64,000 nt of DNA from Diploscapter coronatus. Its lineage: Eukaryota; Nematoda; Chromadorea; Rhabditida; Rhabditidae. Location: positions 19,367,201 through 19,431,200 of the forward strand of contig OZ038422.1 in NCBI GenBank assembly GCA_964036155.1, in the 5' to 3' direction. The position numbers and the translations under genes are program-made. Positions 23,446 to 34,230 of this stretch are shown in pieces. Positions within the stretch are counted from its first letter, which is position 1, and each line of letters starts with the position of its first letter. Under the pieces are notes generated by a model. That model was not told the DNA's origin, made no database searches, and worked only from the letters and a program-made list of their open reading frames with translations.

Positions 23446-25027
23446 TAATCATTTACATTAGGGCCGGGCGGAATTCTAAATTTTGCTTTTCGGAATTCGG
23501 AATTTCACCCGGCCCTGATTTACATATACATATTATTACTCAATGTCTCGCAATTCGTAAACGAAATTTAACATTGTTTACAATGATTGAAGTAAATGTG
23601 TCATAGTATTGAACAACATGTGATACACTAAAGTCGTCATTTGAAAATATTCCTATTTAAATACCTGCATTATTTTATATACGTTAAATATCGATGTGTG
23701 TTATAAATCTGACTAGCAATCAGATAATTTTGATTCTATAAAATATATTATATTATTTGAAGAATTATGATTCTGCAATCCGGTTTTCGTCGATTCCATC
23801 ATGTCTAGCTATGCTTGCCCTGGTTCGACTTATATAATGCTATTATAATGGAACAAGTAATAATAATATCGTTTTATGATAATTTGATTTCCCTCTTACG
23901 TATTTATTTGTTTTTTTCTCGCTATTCTCAATAAAATGTTACATAAGTAAACACTCTTTGTTATGTTAGTGATTTATGTATGATATCTGAAATAACCATG
24001 AATACATTATTACTAGACTTTTACTTCGCAAAAGTGCAAAACGAAACAATACCAAAACAACACTAACACCAACACAACAACTTCAGCACCAAAACACAAT
24101 TTTTCAATTACCATGCATTGCATTTTTCATTTTCATGCTCATACTCTCTCAGACCATCAAATTTTTTTATTTCATAGCTCTCTCCTCCTGAAAATCCATC
24201 AAATCATAAAACTAAAACTATCCAATTAGAAAAAATTCACCCAATCATTTCAAATATTTCTTTGTCATCATTCAATTATCCCATTAGTGTCATTTTCTAA
24301 AATTCTGCAAAAAATTTCAAGCTCCTTTTCATCCATAAAAATTCGAAAAATCGACTCAATAGAGGAGAAATCACTTCTAATAAGGATAATTGTCCAATCG
24401 TCTGATTAAACCCAAGTAAAATCTATACGTTGCACACCGCGAGAAGATTGCGCATCTTTTGGTGCAAATCTCATCTCAATTGGATGATCACATCTCTAGA
24501 TATAAGCTTGAACAAACAAACACACTTTACAAAAATACTAATAGAGTAGAGGTGATTTGATAACTGACAAGGAAAATGAACAGTGTGTACAACGGATCTT
24601 GCTCAAAATTGGTAGGAAGGTCTATTCGAGTACACTGATAATGAATATCATGTTGAAAAGTGCCCACCATGCTTCCTATTTTCAGGATTTTTCATCAAAA
24701 TTTGTATATTCAATTTAAACAATTTTATGATGAATAATGCTGTTTACATAATTGATCAATAGCATGTCGAACGAGTCAAACTTTTATCAAGATTTAAGTG
24801 CCTGTTATCACTTCTAGTTTATTTTATCGATTTTTCTATAACTTTTTCTAAAATTCAAATTCATGGCTAATGTTATTTCTTATCAGTGCATAATGCTTAG
24901 AATTTGTTGAGTGGCGCATGCTCGCTTCTTTATGTTTCGAAATAATTCGTTTTACATAGATGCATGTGCATCCTTTTATTTTTAAAATCAATTGATTGAA
25001 ATTGAATTAAATTTTACAGACTTTCAG
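23446..25027. other. Intergenic region upstream of Hsp70
   Basis: AT-rich, no gene seen. Starts with the palindrome at 23461-23515. An A/C-rich patch lies at about 24030-24110. I could not identify convincing heat-shock elements by eye. The Hsp70 start codon directly follows ctttcag, a likely leader-splice acceptor. Confidence 0.45.
23461..23515. repeat. Short perfect-ended palindrome
   Basis: AGGGCCGGGCGGAATTC at one end and GAATTTCACCCGGCCCT at the other, with ttttgcttttcggaattc between; about 55 bp. Lies just 3' of the L-domain gene stop. Related in style to the hairpin at 9130-9205. Confidence 0.75.
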
Positions 25028-28000
25028 ATGTCAGAATCAGAACCAGAACCGGTAATCGGAATTGATTTGGGAACAACCCGATGCTGCGTGGCTACAATTG
25101 GACAGAAGGGATTGCCTGTAACGATTAAAAATGACATAGGTATTTCAACTAAATTATACATGAAATGAATATAATATGAAGAAATATATAGGTGACAACG
25201 TAACGCCATCATACGTTTATTATGATGAAAATTTCGTTGCGAAAGTTGGTAAAGCAGCAATGAACGCTAGATATTCAGGAAATAGATTAATTTATGGTAA
25301 GCAAGATAGTTTGATCATCAATATTTTATTGTGCAGATTCGAAACGACTTATCGGACGACAATTTGAGGATAAGGATGTAATGAACGATCGACAGAGATG
25401 GTCATTTGAGGTCGCTCGAGAGAATGAAGATAATGAAGTGAATATCACCTATACGAATTTGTCCAACTCTTCTATATTTAGGGAAAAGCGATGATAAGAA
25501 TCGAGAACCGTATTTTTGCTCCCGAAGAGGTATCAGCCGAGTTGCTGAAAGCCATGAAGAGATATGCTGAAGTGAGACTTATTGGCATTTGAATTATAAA
25601 GATTTCAAAGATTTTAGAGTCTACGACTATTTAATGGTTTTTCTTGGTTTTTCTTAGGAAATTAAAATTATGTTTCTTCATTTCATCAGTTTTACCTCAT
25701 CTCTATAAAATTTTTTTTGATAATCTCTACATATAAGTCGAATTTACAGAATTAGAAATGTTATTGAACGTTTTATATGACTAATGACGAAAAGCTTATT
25801 CGGAATCATTTGTTGGGTCAATAATAATCGTTGAATTTAAGGCGCACTTCGGCGGGAAAGAAGTGAAGAAAGCAGTCATAACTATTCCTGCCTACTTCGA
25901 TCAGAGACAACGGGCAGCAACTGAAAGAGCCGCCAGGATGGCTGGATTGGAGGTGGTTCGATTGCTGACAGAGCCAACTGCTGCTGCGATTGCATTTGGA
26001 ATTAAGAACCGCAATTCTAAAAGGACAATAATGGTCTACGATTTGGGCGGAGGTAAAGATTTGCACTAATAGAAAGTCTTGGTATTATAGATAGGGTCTC
26101 CAAGTAGGATAGAATGCTAACACTTATTTTATGGTAGGACTGGCGTTCAGAAATATTATAGGGGATGTGAATAACATTTGTATAAAGAAAAAAACATAAA
26201 ACCTTAATAAATTTTTAGTCGAAAAAATCGAAAAATTTCAACCCTCAAGGTGAACACATTTTGAAAGACGAACGGTTGTTTGTACGGACAGATCATGCTC
26301 TGGTTTTTTTTTTCATAGAATCATTTTATCGAATTAGATAGTCTTTCGAGACATTTTGAGTTTGAAAAGTATTTCCTTCCCAGTTTTAATTTCAAACTAC
26401 TACGTTTCTATCACAAACACCTTTCGTAAGGGGATGCAGCTTGGGGATTCTAATTACAGAGGCCTTACCAGAAACGCTTACTTTTTTCGAACCTCTCTAA
26501 ATCTTTCCGCTTCGAATACTCTTTCGCTTCTACTGATCAAGCGCATAACTCAAAAATGCGTGTCCCCCGCCATAGGAGTGCGGTTTAGAGTAGGTAGCAA
26601 GTTAAATTTTTCACCCTTTCTTGGACTATAAGCGAGAGGTATTTAGAAAAGAGGGTAAAGAGAAGCTTGAAAAAAGTAAATCTTTCTGGAAAACTGGAGT
26701 AGTAGCGCATGATTTCTAAAATTATATATCGCTTTAAATTATTCCTCATTTTCCAATAAATATTCCTATTTAGGAACCTTCGATGTGACAATTGGAAGAA
26801 TAGTCGAAGAGGATGGGAAGGACCCAGTTTTGAAGATTTTTGGAGTTTCGGGCCATAGCCATCTTGGTATAATTTTATATTTTTTATTGATTTAATTGAT
26901 GTATTTAGGCGGTGACGATTTTGACGAAATAATTAGACAGGATTATATAGAAAATTTCGAAGAGGAACATCAGACCCAATTTCCCGATGACAAAAATATC
27001 AGAAGAAAATTACTTAATCAATGCAGGGAGGTGAAAGAGAATATGACAGGAACCAGGGCTGATCAGTTTATAGATGTAATTACATTATATCTTTATGTTG
27101 CTTTCACAAATTAGTAATAGCCAATGACCGACGACAGTCAGCATTCCCGATGAAACTGGCCGGTACTAATTTGTGAGACTGGGCAACTGATACTAAATGT
27201 GCAGCATACAAAGCTCAATATTTTTAAATTTATTTGTTCAATTATTGTGAAAGAATATTATATTAGTAGCACATTACTCAATATATAGACTTTATATTTA
27301 GATGACTGTAAAAACTGGAAATAGGAGTTTGCCATACAATCATAAGATAAATCGGAAAAGATTTAACGAATTATGCGAAAACCTATTCCAAGGAACGATG
27401 GGCGTAGTAGATCAGGCGATTGAAGTTGCTCGAAAGGAAATACCGAACATACAAATTGATGACATTGTGAGCAATTCATAAATATCGCATAAAATGGATC
27501 ATATGGGTGCATCAATAAAATCTTACTTAATTTATAGCTATTAGTTGGCGGTTCAACACGAATTCCCCGAATAGTTGAAATTATCAAGGAAAAGTTTCCA
27601 AATGCAAAAATTCTTCAGAATGTACACCCTGATGAAGTAAGACACATTTGCTATTAATAATTTTGAAATTCATATTTAGGCTGTTGCAATTGGAGCCGCT
27701 ATTCTAGCTGCACAATTGACTGATCCGAGTTATCAAAATAGAGTCAGTAATACACAATCAAATTCTAAATATCTGTCAGGAGTGGTAGAACTTTGAATTA
27801 AAAAATCGGTAACGGGATCTTAGTGAAAATTTTAAAGGATCCGAAATCGAAATCGTATATACTATGATCTGACTATCTTAAGTTTGAGCTCGAATTCCAA
27901 GGATAAAAATCTCTCACAACAGAATTGAACATTTGTGAATTGATATCCCGATCATCGATATACATTACAATATTTTTCTCTCTAAGTTTAAAAAATGAAC

Positions 28001-29241
28001 AATCTTCTCAGGAATCAGGACAACAGCGCACGGTATCGAGCAGTCAGCCTGATCAGATCAACAATCAGCCTGGTCAGACCAGCAGTCAGCCTGGCCAGAA
28101 CAGCAATCATAACGACGCTTCTACTGATCGTGAAGATCCAAACCGGGAGCTGGAAAAACGATTCATGCGATTGGACATCAGAGAAGTTGTACCATTGTCG
28201 ATTGGAATGGAATTGAGAGGAAAGGCCATCAAGGTTGCCATTAAAAGAGGGACTATATGGCCTTATGAAGTGAGGCTTTTTCAGAAAAAAAATAAACATC
28301 TAGGTTATAATTTAGATAAAAATACGAACCCACACAACGTTCGACAATCAGCCGTATTTCGAGGCTGACATCTACGAAGGAGAGCGAGCGTGCATAGATG
28401 CAGACGGGATGACTAAAATCGGCACGATTTTCATGGATGGTCTCGAAAAGAAACCACGTGGAAATCCTCATACTGTAAGTTATCAATGATAAGAAAATAT
28501 AGCCAATTTCAGTGATAAAAATATATTTTTTTTATTTTAATAAAAATTTCTGATATCATTCAAAGCTTTGGCCTTTTCTTTCAAAATTGTTACAACGAAA
28601 AATCTAAGATTATATTTAAAGAAAGATTGAGATCACTGATTTTGATGATAGTTATCTAAATTATAATTTCCCCAATTCAGACGGTATTTTCCATTGATGA
28701 AAATGGAATACTAAGTGTAAGACATATTGAAGAAAGTTCAAGAAGAGTGGAATACTTTAAAATTTGCTATGATGGACAGGAGAAAACAGCCGTATAATTT
28801 ATAATAAAAATGTTAAGAAGAATCTAATAATTAATTTAGGCCGATATTTCACGTTATGTTGAAGAGGCGAGGATGCATAAAGAGGAGGATGAAAGATTCC
28901 GTAATGCATCTAGAGCTAGAAAAAGCTTTGAATATTACTTGTATGATAAAATAGCTGAATTCGAAAGGAATAATCAGGCAATTATTAGGAATTTCATCAA
29001 AATCCTTAATTTTGTAACAATTCTACATAAAAATAAATTACCTTTGAGTATATTTTTATCATAAAATTAATTTATTTAGATACCTCAGAACAAATTTACT
29101 AATCCAAAGAATCTGGTGGACCGATATTTGACATATTGTGGAGACTTTCCGGGTGATGCTAATGAAATCGAAAGAGAAAGGAATAATTTTGATTATGAAT
29201 TGAGCGAAATATTCAAAAGTTTGGGAATTTTCCATTCGTAA
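25028..29241 (+). CDS. Divergent cytosolic-type Hsp70 with linker insertion
   Basis: Hsp70 chaperone, 689 residues from 15 exons (25028-25139, 25192-25296, 25337-25437, 25482-25571, 25842-26052, 26774-26866, 26909-27075, 27302-27466, 27538-27636, 27680-27742, 28012-28269, 28316-28474, 28681-28791, 28840-29013, 29080-29241); phases close. ATPase domain: [12 protein letters not shown] (9-20), [40 protein letters not shown] (about 201) and [11 protein letters not shown] (349). Substrate domain: [35 protein letters not shown]. Between them, residues 403 to about 452 are a Gln/Ser/Asn/Pro-rich insertion with QPGQ-type repeats, much longer than the usual linker. No signal peptide or KDEL, and the C-terminus (KSLGIFHS) lacks EEVD. 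AATAAA at 29266-29271. Possibly a diverged duplicate rather than the main stress Hsp70. Confidence 0.92.
26355..26455 (+). repeat. Dispersed repeat, copy 2 of 3 (divergent)
   Basis: tttcaaactactacgtttctatca and ggatgcagcttggggattcta match the copy at 18671-18785 with more substitutions. In the long Hsp70 intron 26053-26773. Confidence 0.55.
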
Positions 29242-29925
29242 TTTGATATGATTTTATTGAAATAGAATAAATTTTTCCCTTAAAATTTGTATTAATGCAA
29301 CCTATGAATCATCGTTATTGCAATTACCTATGATTTCCTGAGGCTAGACCTAAATCCGTTCCCTTCGTTGAGAGAAAGCACGAATATGGATAAAGTGCAT
29401 GACTCATCGTTCAATTTGGTTGGACGCTTTAGAAGATTGACTATCGAAAGCTTATTCATTGAATCGAATATTGAATAAAAGAGATTTTTTTAATTGTGGA
29501 AGAAGATTTGATATTCAATTTTCCCGAAATCTATTATTATTTATCTCCAACAGCAACAACCAATCCACAATTCTTGTTTTCTCAAGGGAAAAATTGAAAT
29601 TTATAAAAATCAATCATTGCTGGCTAAAATAATCAAGTAAAATTGTTGAGAAATTATTCAAATTTCATAAATTAAAAAAAATCATTTTCGATATTAAAAA
29701 TTTCATTATCTTCAATCATTCTAAGTCATGCACCAATCACGCTGATATAAAATTTTTCTATGAATATTTATCCCAAAAATTCATTTGGTGTCTCTAAATT
29801 TAGCCTATTTGAGATAAAAATATCTAGTATAGATAATTGAAATTCTAACAGCCAGTCGAAGGCTGGTACTAGAATGACGAGCGAGCGGGTGCGAAGTGCC
29901 CGCGAGCGAGGAAGCTCTAGTTATA

Positions 29926-30685
29926 GTCGATTGTAAACGAGGTGTCCATTGCTTAGTGCCCTTCGCAACAGGTAGGTGCGAAACGCGTCGCGTCCTCATG
30001 CGTTGCGGCTTCCATTGTGAAAAGCATTTTTCACACAAGATTCTGTTTTTCCGTCTGAATTTCGCAATTATCCGCTAATTAATGGCAATTATGATTAGAT
30101 TATCGATTGTTGAGTGAAAATTTGTCCCTTTATTTCGTTTTTAGCGATTTCTAGACGATTTATTGAAATTTAAACATTTTTAATGATTTTATTCTACAGA
30201 ACTTTTAAAATTATCGATAATTGGTAGATATCTAGGGAATAATTACAGAGACAGATTTCAATTTCGTCTTATTCCGTGTTTTTCCCAATTTTTCGTAATT
30301 TTTCGCGAGTTTTTTGCTTTGTTTTTCGATAAAATGATTCCTTGAGCATAGTTCTCAGACATGAGCAAGTCCGACCAGTTGCGCGCCGTCCTGCAACGAG
30401 CCCCTCCAAATCAGCGCCACCGTTCTGTTCAAGTTCGCCTGCCACTCGTCTAAAAATCGTTAAAAAACGAAATAAAAGCAAATTTCCACTCAACAAATCG
30501 ATAATTAGCGCTAATTGCCATTAATTAGCGGTGATTGAGAAATTTAACGGAAAATCAAAAAATAATAAGAATTTTGTGTGAAAATGCTTTTCACAATGGA
30601 AGCCGCAACGCATGAGGACGCGACGCGTTTCGCACCTACCTGTTGCGAAGGGCACTAAGCAATGGACACCTCGTTTACAATCGAC
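29926..30685. mobile_element. Large foldback element, about 760 bp
   Basis: The outer 110 bp of each side are essentially exact inverted copies: GTCGATTGTAAACGAGGTGT on the left, ACACCTCGTTTACAATCGAC on the right. Pairing continues inward through taattaatggcaatta, tcgattgttgagtg and tttatttcgtttttta with mismatches. No transposase frame. No clear target duplication. Confidence 0.9.
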
Positions 30686-30870
30686 AATAAAATATATGCT
30701 AATTTTTTATCATTGTTATTTTCTTTTGTGAAGAGAAAATGTATTAAAATTAGAGTCATTATTCATTATTTCGTGAGGTGGGAGGTTGTGTCCAAATGGG
30801 AAATGCACATGGATGAAAAGTGAAACTTCCTTATGCAAATACGAAATTATACTGCTACTAACAAAGAATT

Positions 30871-31142
30871 GACCGGACGAACGCCGTGCAATAGCCGCCC
30901 GGCAGCCGCTCGGAAGCCGGGCGGATTTGACACGGTCATTCGTACGGCGTTCGTCCGGCGTTCACACGGCGTTCATCCGGCACCTCCCCCTCAGCTGGCG
31001 TTCGCACGGCATTCGTCCGGCACTGGGAGGTGCCGGATGAACGCCGTGCGAACGCCGGACGAACGCCGTACGAATGACAGTGTCAAATCCGCCCGGCTTC
31101 CGAGCGGCTGCCGGGCGGCTATTGCACGGCGTTCGTCCGGTC
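30871..31142. mobile_element. GC-rich near-perfect palindrome, 272 bp
   Basis: Arms of about 121 bp from GACCGGACGAACGCCGTGC to its inverse at 31142, with about one mismatch and a loop of about 30 bp. Far richer in GC than the surrounding DNA and internally repetitive (gttcgtccgg, gttcatccgg, gttcacacgg variants). Both strands read TGRTPCNSRPAAARKPGG and onward because of the symmetry, which is not evidence of coding. Confidence 0.9.
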
Positions 31143-31847
31143 ACTTTTTCTGAGAGTATTGATATGTGAAATTTTATAAAAGTGAGTGAAGGATCGAAAC
31201 AGTTCATTTATGTAATTTTTGATGGAAAGTGAGTTGAGTGAGTAGTTTGCTGTTGGTTATCATTGTTGTTGTTTTTTGTTTGGTTTGGTTTGCTTTGGAT
31301 ATGGGATTGATTTAGTTGGGGTTAAGTTTGGTTTGGTTTCGGGATTGGATTTGTTTAGACTTGGTTTGATTTGCTTTGGAGCCTTTGTGAAGCAAAGACC
31401 GAGTCGAGGAAGCGCACGACCGAGACTTGTATTATTTTCATGCTCCTTTATAAATATCTTCTAAGAAATTTGAAAATAATTATAACGATATCAGGAAAAG
31501 CTGGTGACCTCAAAACCTCTTCTTCAGTTTTTTCCTTAGATATTCATCCCTAAAGATAAGTTTAAAAATCCTTTATTTACAAATCATGCTAATGAAATGT
31601 CATCAGAAAATATGAATTGTTGAGACCAGTTTTGTAGGAGGAAATACTCAGCTGCCATTGAGCAATTCGTCAAGTAAAAAAGTTCGCTATCAGGGATTTG
31701 AGTTATTTTCGATGAAGACAGTCTGTAAATATGTTGCTATTGAAAAGTTCTTTCTCGTTCAAAATAATTACATAATTTCTCTTTCTTATCATAGAAACTT
31801 TTTGATATAAAAATCGAAAATGAGAAAATTAAGAATCTGAACATCTA

Positions 31848-32408
31848 CTAACCTCTTTCTTCGCTGGCGAACACAGTTTGCATGTTGAGAACACCGATAT
31901 CGAAGTACTGTTTAGGGTGTTCGCCGCTGCTAACGTAATCCTGAAATTTATTTTGTCGACTTTCATTCGTATTCAGAATCCTTACTTTTGGAATGTAGAA
32001 CGATACTTTACGCTGGCAAGGTTTCAGACCATCGTCACAATCTGAAGACGAATCATGATGAAGGAATTTGAATCATCCGCTATCATAGTCAAAATTGCAT
32101 TAACTGCTGATAATCGATATTTACTACCTACCGTGATAAACATTCAGTTTCGGGTCGATCGTCATGACTTCACTGGTATGTCCTGAGAGGAGGAAATGTC
32201 CGAGTGAATCAGTGGTGGCCTCTGCGAGCAGATCGTCCAAATCAGGGCCAGAGTCGTCGTCATACAATTTGACTTTCGTATTGGCAAGAGGCCGATCCCC
32301 ACAGAGCAGCACCCCTTTCACACCCGCAGACTGCGTGAATAGAGCAGATGATAGGGACAACAGGGAAAGCAGTACGCTGCAGGCAAGGATCATTCTGAAT
32401 TGGACCAT
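31848..32408 (-). CDS. Transthyretin-like (TTR-52/TTR family) secreted protein
   Basis: Nematode TTR-like family, 141 residues. Exons: 32408-32132, 32041-31986, 31940-31848. Signal peptide about 1-22 (MILACSVLLSLLSLSSA region). Conserved features: SAGVKGVLLCGDRPLANTKV, KLYDDDSGPDLDDLL, TTDSLGHFLLSGHTSEV, DPKLNVYHDCDDG, CQRKVSFYIPKDYVSSG and YFDIGVLNM. The Cys pair (DCDDG / KPCQRK) typical of the family is present. Family members are secreted; one C. elegans member bridges apoptotic cells to phagocytes, but most are of unknown function. This gene is the best single indicator of nematode origin. Confidence 0.95.
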
Positions 32409-34230
32409 CACTTGATAAAGAGATCAATATGGTTGAGTAGCTCAGAAACAATGATATAGCGCTGAGAAAATCGAACTATTAATGGATATTTTACTTGGAA
32501 AGTAAGGAAGTTTTTCAATGTATTGGGACAGTAAATATTTGACAAGACAGGTGAGAAAAATCGAAGAGAAATCAAATGAAATGAAGGAGGGGAACAGGTT
32601 CTGGTCACTGATAGCATCGAAATAGCATTGAAGATGCAGCGGAAATGCATCACTCTGTTAGGCAAACTGACAGGCGGCGAGAGGAGATTAAGAAATGAAA
32701 CTGTGAAATGAGTGTTTTCTTTAAATCAATCAACACTGTTGTTTCTACCTACAACATGACTCATTCATTAAAACAACGTTGATAATCAATAGTTTATAGT
32801 TAAAAGTTAGAAATTTCAGCAGCAATTTGAACAAATACATCGGACACATTTTTAAACTGAAACTAAAAATCAAACAAGAAATTTATCATGTTTGCCAAAA
32901 ATTATAAATAACACACAACCAAATTGTAGGATGAGTGGTTATATTTTTCGTTCATTAAAATTATATGAATTTCAATGAGTTGCATTCGTCAAAACAATAA
33001 CAAGAACTTGAAAGATCAATCGACAAAAATAAGTCAATCTAAAAAAACAACATAAAAAGAGGTGCCTTCTCGATTGTCACTTCGGGCGTTCAACAGTCCT
33101 CCTTTATATTGGACTGAGAAATGAGGAATGATTTGTGTATTTTCTCGGGCAAACATGAGAGCTCACTGACTGGGAGTCGTTCTTTCTGCCCCATTCTGAC
33201 TGTTTGGCTCTGTGTGATTCGATGTGCTACTATCTGTATGATTCATTCATTTTAGTTAGGTATTAGGTAAGTTAGAAGAGTCTTGAAATGAAGAGTGAGT
33301 TTGGAAAATAAACATGCGTCACTGGTTATCCACACATTGAGTCATTCATCATCCTTACTGTTCGAATAATTATAGATTTTGATAAGTCACGGGAATTCAA
33401 AGTAAACATCTTTTCAATGTTAATGGATTTCTATGGAATTAAGTTTAGCGATAATGTTTCAAAGATTGGGGATTATTACTTTCAGGGCCTAATTCGTCGC
33501 TTATCGTTTTTTAAATGCATATCAGTATTTTTAATCTTTATTCTCATCTTCCTTGTTGAACGATCTCTTGTAGTATTCGCTCGATTTTTTTTAGAAATAG
33601 TATAGAGAAAAGAAAAAAATTAAGCGAATATTACAAAATGGTGAGGGCAAATACTACAATGAGCCCGTCGAATCTTGCTCCAGTTCAAATAATAAAGAAG
33701 TCCAAGGTCCTATTCGAGACTGATGTCTCAACTTTCATCATACAGATTGGATCTTTGGAATATGAAGATAAGCTTTTTCTCGACATAAAATATCAGACAT
33801 TGTTTCACTTTTTATGATCAGCTATAATTTATGAAATACAGATTTAAAAATATCTACCTAGATATTTATTACTCGTTCTAAATTGCAAGTGAAATTAATT
33901 CACGAATGCGTAAAGAAATCGTTGTCATGTCAACCGATTCAACCTGAAAGAAACAATGATAAGAGAAAGGAGAAGGGGAAAAGAAATCAGCCAGATACAC
34001 GCAGACAGACAGACAGATATGCTCCAGTTCGGCTATCTGTTACCTAGCAGCATTCTGATTACATCATCATTTAATCGAATGGAATTTCACCGGTTTCTCT
34101 CTCTACTCGAACACATACATGTCTTTTGATTTCCTTCCACTTTCCCACTAACTCTTTGCCTAATAACTCGTAGATTGCGAAACTCTGCCTTCTTCGTCTT
34201 TGTTCATACTCCGTTTCCGGCAATTAGTAG
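32409..34230. other. Divergent intergenic region between TTR-like gene and anoctamin
   Basis: AT-rich. Holds an acagacagac tandem run near 34000-34018. One 59-codon frame at 33638-33817 starts with ATG but has no domain pattern. The true 5' end of the anoctamin may lie here in unrecognised exons. Confidence 0.4.

Larger units (their letters stand above)
29242..31847. other. Intergenic repeat-rich region between Hsp70 and TTR-like gene
   Basis: Contains the two large palindromes listed separately, a GC-rich lead-in at 29840-29925, and a T/G-rich tract at about 31250-31380 (repeated ggtttggttt). No gene recognised. Open frames on both strands at 30833-31207 arise only because the palindrome encodes the same peptide in each direction. 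Confidence 0.55.

Noticed and set aside
30833..31207. Arg/Pro-rich frames on both strands with identical peptide text
   Set aside because: The identity is forced by the palindrome; no start context, splice sites or family support coding.
33638..33817. 59-codon frame starting MVRANTTMSPSN upstream of the anoctamin
   Set aside because: No recognisable domain, no donor joining it in phase to the anoctamin, and such a length is expected by chance.
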